Shown here: positions 1-6,309 of the stretch, piece by piece
Layout: each line of letters begins with the position of its first letter
How positions within the stretch are numbered: the stretch's first letter is position 1
Source: Candidatus Competibacteraceae bacterium
GTDB lineage: Bacteria; Pseudomonadota; Gammaproteobacteria; Competibacterales; Competibacteraceae
Direction of reading: 5' to 3'
Assembly (NCBI GenBank): GCA_007120095.1
Contig: SKOM01000098.1
Span: 1 to 8,132, forward strand
Length of the DNA stretch: 8,132 bases
Made by a program: the position numbers and the translations under genes
Notes under the pieces: generated by a model
Told to the model about the DNA's origin: nothing
The model's input: the letters and a program-made list of their open reading frames with translations, nothing else
Databases searched by the model: none

Positions 1-3000
1 AGATTCTCTATCGGCCTTTAATCAGCGAGGACGAAGATGAGCAGGATCGGGATCGCGAGCAGGCGATTTTAGACGCCGTTGATGAACTGACCCGCCATGA
101 CCCGCACGGCGATATTTTGATTTTTCTCAATGGCGAGCGTGATATCCGCGATACCGCCGAAGCATTACGCAAACACAAGCTGCGTCATACCGAGGTGCTG
201 CCCTTATACGCACGACTGAGCACTGCCGAACAAAATCGAATTTTTCAGTCGCATGGCGCTCGGCGAATTGTCTTGGCGACCAATGTGGCCGAAACCTCGC
301 TGACGGTGCCGGGGATTCGGTATGTGATTGACCCCGGCACGGCACGGATTAGCCGCTACAGCACCCGCGCCAAAGTGCAGCGCTTACCGATCGAGAAAAT
401 ATCCCAAGCCTCGGCGGCCCAGCGGGCCGGGCGCTGTGGTCGGGTCGCGCCGGGGGTGTGTATCCGCTTGTATTCTCAAGAGGACTTTAACACCCGTCCA
501 GCGTTTACCGAGCCGGAAATTCTGCGCACCAATCTGGCGGCAGTGATCTTACAAATGGCGGCGCTGAATCTGGGCGACATCGAAGATTTCCCCTTTTTAG
601 AACCGCCGGAACGGCGGCAAATCACCGATGGGTACAAATTATTATTTGAGTTACAGGCGGTCGATGCCCAGCGGCGTATTACGGAATTAGGGCGGCGCCT
701 GGCGCGCTTGCCGGTCGATCCCCGTCTGGGGCGGATGTTATTGGCTGCTGCGGAATTGGGCAGTTTACACGAGGTATTGATTATTGCTGCGGCCTTGTCG
801 ATTCAAGACCCCCGTGAACGGCCCTTTGATCACCAGCAAGCAGCGGATGAACAGCATCGCCGGTTTCGCGACAGCCGCTCGGATTTTCAAGCCTTGTTGA
901 ATCTGTGGACGTATTATCACGAGCAAGCCCGTCACTGTTCGCGCAATAAACTGCGGCAATTATGCCGGGCGGAGTTTTTATCCTATGTGCGGATGCGTGA
1001 ATGGCATGATCTGCACCAGGAGCTGCATGCCAAGGTCACAGCCATGGGGCTGCGGGCCAATCAGGAGCCTGCTACGTATGCGGCCATTCATCAAGCCCTG
1101 CTCAGTGGTTTACTCGGCCAGGTCGGTTGGCAGGATCCGGCGGCAGAACGCAAGGATCGACTATGGCGCGGCGCACAAGGACGTAAATTCCAGATTTTCC
1201 CTGGTTCGGGCCTGTTCAAAAAAGCCCCCAAATGGCTGATGGCCGCCGAACTGGTGGAAACCCGGCGTCTGTATGCGCGTACCGTGGCGCAGTTAGACCC
1301 TCAGTGGATTGAGGCACTGGCCCCACATCTGGTGAAACGCAGTTACAGCGAGCCGTTTTGGGAAGCGCGCCGTGGCCAGGTGGGAGCGCTGGAAACGGTC
1401 AGCCTGTACGGTTTGCCGGTGGTCAGCAGTCGCAAGGTCAACTACGGGCCACTGGATCCGGCCACCGCCCGCCGTCTGTTCATTCGCGAGGGTTTGGTAC
1501 AGGGGCGGTTACGTACCCAGGGTGACTTTTTAAGCCATAACCAACGGATCATCGACTCGGTTCACGATTTAGAAGCCAAAACCCGCCGCCGTGATTTGCT
1601 GGTTGATGACGAGGTGCTGTATGAGTTTTACGCCGAGCGCATCCCAGACAGCATATACAGCGCCCCGGCCTTTGAGCGTTGGCGGCGTCGGGCCGAACGC
1701 CAGGATCCACGCCTGTTGTTTATCGACCGTGAGTACTTACTGGCCCAAGACCCGGCGGCGGACATGGGCGAACAATTTCCGGATCGGCTGCGGCTGGACG
1801 GTCTGGAATTACCGCTGAGCTATCGCTTCGAACCCGGTACGGAAGACGATGGCGTCACCGCCACTTTACCGCTGGCGGCTTTGAATCAAGTCAATCCCAG
1901 GCGCTTGGAGTGGGTGGTGCCGGGCTTACTGCCTGAACGTATGGCGGCGCTGTTAAAATCTCTGCCCAAAGCATGGCGTAAACAATTCGTACCGGTGCCC
2001 AACTATGTGCAAGCCTTGGTCGAAGCGCTGCGACCCAATGCGCTGAGTCTGACTGAAGCCATGACGCAGCGTTTAGCCGCCATGACCGGGGTTACAGTGC
2101 CGCCCTCAGCATGGCAACCGGACACACTCCCTGCCCATTTAACCCTGAGGGTGCGGGTGGTGGATGGTCAAGGTCAAGAAGTCGCCGTTGGCCGTGATTT
2201 GGCGATGTTACAACGCCAGTTACGCGGTCAAGCGCGGGCGACGTTTGCCGAGCGCAGTCGGCCCCAGCAGTTGGAACGCAATCAGGTCAGTGACTGGGAC
2301 TTTGGTGAGCTGCCGGAGCAGGTCGCTTTTGAACAGGGTGGGGTGGCGCTGAAAGGTTATCCCGCGTTAATTCAACATGGCGAGCACCTGGCTCTGCGTT
2401 TAGTTGATACTCCAGAGCGGGCGCAGCAGTTACATCGCCACGGCGTGAGCCGGCTACTGGCGCGCAAACTGCGGGATAAATTGCGCTATTTACAGCGCCA
2501 ATTGCCGAATATGCAGACGATGAGCCTACAGTATGTGTCGGTGGGTACTCACAAGCAGTTGCTCGATGATCTTCTCACCGCCGCACTGGAGCAGGCGTGT
2601 TTTGCCGACCAGCCACCGCCGCGTGACCCTGAAGCTTTTCAGCGCTGCATCAGCCGGGGGCGAGAGCAACTGGTTCCTGTGGCTCAGCGTCTGGCCGAGC
2701 ATGTGGGGATAATTTTAGATCTTTATCATGAGGTTAATCGCCGGTTACAGGGTGATATTCCCTTGAGCGAGCAAGAAGCGGTGGCCGATATCCGTCAGCA
2801 ACTGAGTGGTTTGGTGTATCCGGGCTTTATTCACCAGACCCCGGAACCGTGGTTCGGGCATTTGCCGCGTTATTTACAGGCCGTAGCCATCCGCTTGGAC
2901 AAGCTGCGGTTAGCGCCGGATAAAGACCGCCAGCGCCGCGCCAGTATCGAGCCGCTGTGGCAGGCGTATCAGCAGCGGTGTCAAGCCAATGCCGAGCGGG

Positions 3001-3149
3001 ATCGTTACGAACCGGGTCTGGAACGCTTACGCTGGTCTATCGAGGAGCTGCGAGTCTCGTTATTTGCGCAAGCCCTGAAAACCGCTGAGCCGGTTTCAGT
3101 GAAGCGTCTCGAACAGCGCTGGCGGGAGCTGACGGAAGCGGGCGAATAA
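1..3149 (+). CDS. hrpA: ATP-dependent RNA helicase HrpA, DEAH-box family (5' end missing)
   Basis: This is the C-terminal 1048 residues of a DEAH/RHA-type RNA helicase; the frame is open from base 3 at the left edge, so the true start lies outside the window. HrpA proteins are usually about 1300 residues, so roughly 250 residues carrying Walker A, the DEAH box and motif III are not visible. Visible parts, in order, are motif IV (LIFLNGERDI, about bases 117-146), motif V (ATNVAETSLTV, 276-308), motif VI (QRAGRCGR, 420-443), the HA2 region (about 570-835, ending in DPRERP), an OB-like region, and a long DUF3418 C-terminal region (about 1430-3130) with the typical WVVPGLLPERM and SLPKAWRKQFVPVP stretches. 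DUF3418 separates HrpA from the shorter HrpB. In E. coli HrpA acts in mRNA processing and rescue of stalled ribosomes. No frameshift is seen. It ends 22 bases from the convergent cyclase gene. The identification is secure; the missing motifs cannot be assessed. Confidence 0.96.
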   Translation, partial: ILYRPLISEDEDEQDRDREQAILDAVDELTRHDPHGDILIFLNGERDIRDTAEALRKHKLRHTEVLPLYARLSTAEQNRIFQSHGARRIVLATNVAETSLTVPGIRYVIDPGTARISRYSTRAKVQRLPIEKISQASAAQRAGRCGRVAPGVCIRLYSQEDFNTRPAFTEPEILRTNLAAVILQMAALNLGDIEDFPFLEPPERRQITDGYKLLFELQAVDAQRRITELGRRLARLPVDPRLGRMLLAAAELGSLHEVLIIAAALSIQDPRERPFDHQQAADEQHRRFRDSRSDFQALLNLWTYYHEQARHCSRNKLRQLCRAEFLSYVRMREWHDLHQELHAKVTAMGLRANQEPATYAAIHQALLSGLLGQVGWQDPAAERKDRLWRGAQGRKFQIFPGSGLFKKAPKWLMAAELVETRRLYARTVAQLDPQWIEALAPHLVKRSYSEPFWEARRGQVGALETVSLYGLPVVSSRKVNYGPLDPATARRLFIREGLVQGRLRTQGDFLSHNQRIIDSVHDLEAKTRRRDLLVDDEVLYEFYAERIPDSIYSAPAFERWRRRAERQDPRLLFIDREYLLAQDPAADMGEQFPDRLRLDGLELPLSYRFEPGTEDDGVTATLPLAALNQVNPRRLEWVVPGLLPERMAALLKSLPKAWRKQFVPVPNYVQALVEALRPNALSLTEAMTQRLAAMTGVTVPPSAWQPDTLPAHLTLRVRVVDGQGQEVAVGRDLAMLQRQLRGQARATFAERSRPQQLERNQVSDWDFGELPEQVAFEQGGVALKGYPALIQHGEHLALRLVDTPERAQQLHRHGVSRLLARKLRDKLRYLQRQLPNMQTMSLQYVSVGTHKQLLDDLLTAALEQACFADQPPPRDPEAFQRCISRGREQLVPVAQRLAEHVGIILDLYHEVNRRLQGDIPLSEQEAVADIRQQLSGLVYPGFIHQTPEPWFGHLPRYLQAVAIRLDKLRLAPDKDRQRRASIEPLWQAYQQRCQANAERDRYEPGLERLRWSIEELRVSLFAQALKTAEPVSVKRLEQRWRELTEAGE

Positions 3150-3171
3150 TGTGAGACTCTGGATGACAGCG

Positions 3172-4608
3172 TCATAGCAGACCATGGGTAATGCTGCGGT
3201 TACGTCCCTGATTTTTAGCCGCATACAAGGCGGCGTCAGCGCGTCTAATCAGACGGTCAGCATTATCGCCGCTCTCGTAATAGGTAATGCCTAAGCTGAT
3301 GGTCAGACCGCCAGGCACTTTGAAATCGGCTGTCCCGACAACCTGACGCAACATCTCAGCGATATGTCGTGCATCTTCGCGCGAGGTTTCGGGCAGCAGC
3401 AGGATAAATTCTTCACCGCCCCAGCGAGCCAGCACATCCGATCTGCGAATACGCTGGTTAACGAGTGCAACCAGTTGACATAAAACTTGGTCGCCGACGT
3501 GATAACCGTGTTGGTCATTAACCGATTTGAAATGGTCAATATCAAAAAAAATTAATGCCAAATCATTTCCATGGAGTTCTGATTGCTGGGTTTCATGATC
3601 AAGCATATTGCGAAACCAGCGGCGATTAAACGCGCCGGTCAATGTGTCGTGGTTGGCCTCATATCTGAGGCGCATCTCCAGGGCTTGGCGAGCCAAAGCC
3701 GCACCAATGATGTCGGCGGCAACTTGCAGCAAGCGCAGTTCTGCGGCGTCTGGCCTATGCCGATCAGAACTTGGGTCATCCATCCCCAGAAAACCATGCA
3801 GACGCTCGTTATAGACTATGGGCAGGCTCAGCCCTGAATGCAGCAATCCTTGCGCAAACCACTGGCGCTCCAGCTCGGATAATTCGGGTAGTTTGGCCTG
3901 ATCAATCCAATAAGGTTGTGGATGTTTGCCAAGGTGTACGATTGAGGTCAGTTCGCTGCTGGCAACGGTTTGCAGGTCTTGACTCCGGGGGGCTATGCCT
4001 TCAGCGCACCATTCGTGGGTGCGGTGGATCTGCTGGCCGTCCTCGGACAGTAAGATTAGGTAACAACGTGCGCTTTGGGTAAACCCTCCCAGACGTTGCA
4101 GCGCCCAGTCAATGCTTCCATCAATCTGCTCTATGGGCCGGGACAGAAACCGGGTGGATATTTGGTGGACGATCTCCTCCAGCTCATTACGATGGTACAG
4201 ATCGGCCTCATGGCGCACCTGCCTAATCGCCCACTGCTGAGGCTTGGTTTGTCCATCAAGAGCCATATCGATGCGGTATATCTCCGGTCCGGTGCGGCCC
4301 ATGTACAGGGTATGACTGGACACCACCCTGACAGGCGAACCGTCTTTGTGCTTTAGGGTTAATGATTGCGTGGTCACAGGTGCTCCACCGGCCACCCAGT
4401 TTTTGATGGCATTGACGACGTGCTGGCGCATCTGCTCAGGAATGATTAATGCTTCCAAAGTGTTGCCAAGAGCCTCCTCGGCGCGATAGCCGTACAGTTG
4501 CTCACTGGCTTGATTCCAGTAAATAACCCGACGTTGGGCATCATAGCCTTGTACGGGAATATGGTGCATGTTTTCAAGTGGTAATTGGTAATTGGCAATT
4601 GGCATCAC
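3172..4608 (-). CDS. PAS-GAF-GGDEF diguanylate cyclase, soluble
   Basis: The 478-residue protein should make cyclic di-GMP from two GTP. An N-terminal PAS domain spans about residues 14-118 (VQGYDAQRRVIYWN, then ASEQLYGY), a GAF domain about 145-310, and a GGDEF domain about 315-474. The active site is GGEEF at 397-401 (bases 3406-3420), with the metal-binding Asp356 in FFDIDHFK. The inhibitory site RxxD is present (Arg388 to Asp391), five residues before GGEEF, so product feedback is likely. There is no signal peptide or membrane segment, so it should be a cytosolic sensor; the PAS and GAF ligands are unknown. The start is uncertain: GTG at 4608 is followed at once by ATG at 4605, with an in-frame stop at 4617-4615 and no clear Shine-Dalgarno. 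Met14 (ATG at 4569-4567) is an alternative just before the conserved PAS sequence. It diverges from the rimB-rimK operon, which may be meaningful because RimK is reported to be cyclic di-GMP responsive. Activity and target are inferred. Confidence 0.93.
   Translation of the reverse strand: MMPIANYQLPLENMHHIPVQGYDAQRRVIYWNQASEQLYGYRAEEALGNTLEALIIPEQMRQHVVNAIKNWVAGGAPVTTQSLTLKHKDGSPVRVVSSHTLYMGRTGPEIYRIDMALDGQTKPQQWAIRQVRHEADLYHRNELEEIVHQISTRFLSRPIEQIDGSIDWALQRLGGFTQSARCYLILLSEDGQQIHRTHEWCAEGIAPRSQDLQTVASSELTSIVHLGKHPQPYWIDQAKLPELSELERQWFAQGLLHSGLSLPIVYNERLHGFLGMDDPSSDRHRPDAAELRLLQVAADIIGAALARQALEMRLRYEANHDTLTGAFNRRWFRNMLDHETQQSELHGNDLALIFFDIDHFKSVNDQHGYHVGDQVLCQLVALVNQRIRRSDVLARWGGEEFILLLPETSREDARHIAEMLRQVVGTADFKVPGGLTISLGITYYESGDNADRLIRRADAALYAAKNQGRNRSITHGLL
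4580..4607. repeat. Short heptamer tandem repeat at the cyclase start
   Basis: On the plus strand GGTAATT occurs twice in tandem (4580-4593), followed by GGCAATT (4594-4600) with one mismatch and GGCATCA (4601-4607), a degenerate fourth unit. The repeat covers the first codons of the minus-strand cyclase gene. Seven is not a multiple of three, so gain or loss of a unit would shift the frame behind the GTG/ATG start while leaving the Met14 start intact. Three near-perfect units are few for real slippage. Confidence 0.6.
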
Positions 4609-4635
4609 GGCGCATTATTGACTAACCCATCACAA

Positions 4636-4664
4636 GCCATAACTTCGGAGTGGGTGTTTGTTAA
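4636..4664 (-). promoter_or_regulatory. Weak candidate promoter for the cyclase gene
   Basis: Read on the minus strand, TTAACA (4664-4659, one mismatch to the -35 consensus) is followed after 17 bases by TATGGC (4641-4636, three of six matches to the -10 consensus). The -35 element overlaps the palindrome TGTTAACA and one of the TAACAA cores. The spacing to the gene, about 20 bases of leader, is reasonable, but the -10 element is poor. Confidence 0.2.
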
Positions 4665-4884
4665 CAGCAAATAAGCTTGCCGATTGTTACACGATAAATC
4701 AAGCGAGTCTTAACCGGCTTTGGGGTACCATGCGTGGTGATGTGGTGCGCTGCTGGAATGTTCACGATGCTGCAAGCATACTATTATGCAGCGAGATTGC
4801 CGTGAGTTACCGGTCGGGTGTCACAGTTACCTGATATCGATTGGGCGCTGGTGTTGATAGAATTGCTGACCTCAATACCTGAGC

Positions 4885-4900
4885 GTAACAATGTAACAAC
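4885..4900 (+). repeat. Tandem GTAACAAT/GTAACAAC motif upstream of rimB
   Basis: GTAACAA is repeated with an 8-base period at 4885-4891 and 4893-4899, ending 21 bases before the rimB TTG start. An inverted copy lies at 4684-4690 on the cyclase side. The pair could be part of an operator or overlap the -10 region: TTGCTG at 4863-4868 lies 18 bases before AACAAT (4887-4892), a weak sigma-70 match. The repeat is plain in the sequence; its function is inferred. Confidence 0.4.
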
Positions 4901-4920
4901 GGATTACGGAAATTTAACGA

Positions 4921-5403
4921 TTGAAAAAACAAGATATCAACTTTGATTGTCTAGGCCAGCATAACTGGGTCGGTTGGCGCGAGTGGGTCGCCTTGCCCGA
5001 ATTAGGGGTACCGGCAGTAAAAGCCAAACTGGATACCGGGGCACGAACTTCAGCGCTGCATGTGGCTGATTTGGAAACGGTAGAGACGCAAGACGGTTTG
5101 CAGGTGCGCTTTGTGCTGCATCCATTGCGTAAACGCCCGCAGATTGAACTGGCCTGTCAAGCGCAGGTGATTGATCAACGGGTAGTGAGGGATTCGGGCG
5201 GCCATCAGGAACGGCGTTATGTGATCCGCACACCGGTGCGTTTGGGGCAGCGTCAATGGCCTATTGAGCTTACCCTGACAAACCGCGACAATATGCTGTT
5301 TCGTATGTTGCTGGGTCGAACCGCCATGCAGGGCTGGGTGATTGACCCGCAACACTCCTATCGTTACGGTCGCTCACTGCGCCATTGTTACCATAAATCA
5401 TGA
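4921..5403 (+). CDS. rimB: RimB-like retropepsin-type aspartyl protease (annotated in databases as ATP-dependent zinc protease)
   Basis: The 160-residue protein belongs to the small family named putative ATP-dependent zinc protease (PF05618), which structurally is a retropepsin-like aspartyl protease. The catalytic signature is Asp38-Thr39-Gly40 (bases 5032-5040), within KAKLDTGARTSALH; the second family signature is LLGRTAM at 130-136. With only one DTG per chain, it should act as a homodimer in the cytosol. No zinc-binding HExxH or ATP-binding motif is visible, so the database name looks wrong. In Pseudomonas, RimB is the protease partner of RimK and acts on glutamylated ribosomal protein S6. 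The start is TTG: an in-frame TAA at 4915-4917 rules out anything upstream, and no ATG or GTG occurs before the conserved domain. A weak Shine-Dalgarno (ACGGA, 4906-4910) lies 10 bases upstream. It is the first gene of the operon and its TGA overlaps the rimK ATG. Family assignment is firm; the S6 role here is by homology and context. Confidence 0.9.
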   Translation: MKKQDINFDCLGQHNWVGWREWVALPELGVPAVKAKLDTGARTSALHVADLETVETQDGLQVRFVLHPLRKRPQIELACQAQVIDQRVVRDSGGHQERRYVIRTPVRLGQRQWPIELTLTNRDNMLFRMLLGRTAMQGWVIDPQHSYRYGRSLRHCYHKS

Positions 5404-6305
5404 AAATAGCTATTCTTTCCCGTGGGCCTAGTTTGTACTCCACCCGACGATTGGTCGAAGCCGCCGAACAACACGGTCATGAGGCCAAGGTGATCAACCC
5501 CTTGCGCTGCTACATGAACATTACCTCCCATAAACCCGAGGTGCACTATCAAGGGGCGGTACTGGAAGGTTTTGATGCGGTGATTCCGCGCATCGGTGCC
5601 TCAATTACCTTCTATGGTACGGCGGTGCTGCGCCAGTTTGAAATGATGGGTGTATTCACCCTCAATGAGTCGGTCGCCATCAGCCGTTCGCGGGATAAAC
5701 TGCGCTCGCTGCAATTATTGGCGCGCCGGGGTATCGGTCTGCCGGTGACCGGATTTGCCCACTCACCGGATGATACCCGTGATGTGATTAAAATTGCCGG
5801 CGGGGCGCCTCTGGTGATCAAATTACTTGAAGGTACCCAAGGTAAGGGGGTGGTGCTGGCTGAGACCCAAAGTGCTGCCGCCAGTGTGATTGAGTCGTTT
5901 CGCAAGCTTGCGGCAAATTTAATGGTGCAGGAATTCATCGCTGAGGCTAAGGGCTCGGATATTCGTTGTTTCGTCATCGGTGAGCGAGTAGTCGCAACCA
6001 TGATGCGCCAGGCTGCCGAGGGTGAATTCCGCTCTAATCTGCACCGTGGCGGCAGTGCGCGTGCCGTCAGAATTACCCCCGAAGAACGCTCTACCGCTGT
6101 GCGTTCCGCACGGATTCTCGGGCTGAACGTAGCCGGTGTGGATATCTTGCGTTCTAATCACGGCCCAGTGGTTATGGAAGTTAATTCCTCACCCGGTCTG
6201 GAAGGCATTGAAAAATCCACCGGCAAAGATGTTGCCGGACAGATAATTAATTTTATAGATAAAAATGCCAGAGTAGGGCGGACGCGCACTCGCGGACAGG
6301 GTTAG
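5400..6305 (+). CDS. rimK: RimK, ribosomal protein S6 alpha-L-glutamate ligase (ATP-grasp)
   Basis: The enzyme uses ATP to add glutamate residues to the C-terminus of ribosomal protein S6 (RpsF), and related enzymes make poly-alpha-glutamate. At 301 residues it is one longer than E. coli RimK. The N-terminal pre-ATP-grasp domain (1-95) contains the family stretch INPLRCYMNI. The ATP-grasp fold follows, with Lys100, Lys141, the loop EGTQGKGV (144-151), the strand VQEFI (176-180), and the metal-binding Asp248, Glu260 and Asn262 (MEVNSSPGLEGIE). These occupy the same positions as in the E. coli enzyme, so it should be active. Its ATG overlaps the rimB stop as ATGA (5400-5403) and has no clear Shine-Dalgarno, which points to translational coupling. 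In Pseudomonas, RimK is reported to bind cyclic di-GMP and to alter ribosome composition and translation. rpsF itself is not in the window. An orphan ATP-grasp ligase with another substrate is less likely. Confidence 0.97.
   Translation: MKIAILSRGPSLYSTRRLVEAAEQHGHEAKVINPLRCYMNITSHKPEVHYQGAVLEGFDAVIPRIGASITFYGTAVLRQFEMMGVFTLNESVAISRSRDKLRSLQLLARRGIGLPVTGFAHSPDDTRDVIKIAGGAPLVIKLLEGTQGKGVVLAETQSAAASVIESFRKLAANLMVQEFIAEAKGSDIRCFVIGERVVATMMRQAAEGEFRSNLHRGGSARAVRITPEERSTAVRSARILGLNVAGVDILRSNHGPVVMEVNSSPGLEGIEKSTGKDVAGQIINFIDKNARVGRTRTRGQG
6296..6301 (+). promoter_or_regulatory. Shine-Dalgarno for the AstE-like gene
   Basis: ACAGGG lies 8 bases before GTG at 6310 and overlaps the last rimK codons. 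It supports GTG as the start and independent ribosome loading on the third operon gene. Confidence 0.5.
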
Positions 6306-6309
6306 ACTG

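Larger units (their letters stand above)
4609..4920. promoter_or_regulatory. Divergent intergenic region between the cyclase and rimB
   Basis: These 312 bases hold no convincing gene on either strand and must carry the promoters of both flanking genes. The core TAACAA occurs four times: reversed at 4658-4663 and 4684-4689 near the cyclase, and forward at 4886-4891 and 4894-4899 near rimB. The outer match extends to GTAACAA for three of them (reversed at 4684-4690, forward at 4885-4891 and 4893-4899). AGTTACC occurs twice, at 4805-4811 and 4825-4831, 20 bases apart, which is about two helical turns. A possible hairpin pairs GCTGCA (4769-4774) with TGCAGC (4787-4792). No strong consensus sigma-70 promoter stands out in either direction. 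Confidence 0.6.

Noticed and set aside
117..119. TTG at 117 as the start of the helicase gene
   Set aside because: The same frame is open back to base 3 and reads plausible HrpA sequence; the TTG lies inside helicase motif IV, so the gene runs off the left edge.
3163..3175. Small hairpin ATGAC-AGC-GTCAT between hrpA and the cyclase as a terminator
   Set aside because: The stem is only five base pairs, overlaps the cyclase stop codon and has no T-run on either side. The 22-base convergent gap has no convincing Rho-independent terminator.
4769..4792. GCTGCA/TGCAGC hairpin as a small RNA or attenuator
   Set aside because: It is a six-base-pair stem with a 12-base loop and no following T-run or alternative leader structure; too weak to call an RNA element.
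5050..5355. 101-codon open frame on the minus strand inside rimB
   Set aside because: It is fully antisense to rimB and resembles no family; a shadow frame.
5612..6001. 129-codon open frame on the minus strand inside rimK
   Set aside because: It lies wholly antisense to a well conserved gene, has no recognisable domain, and its composition is that of a reverse-strand shadow.
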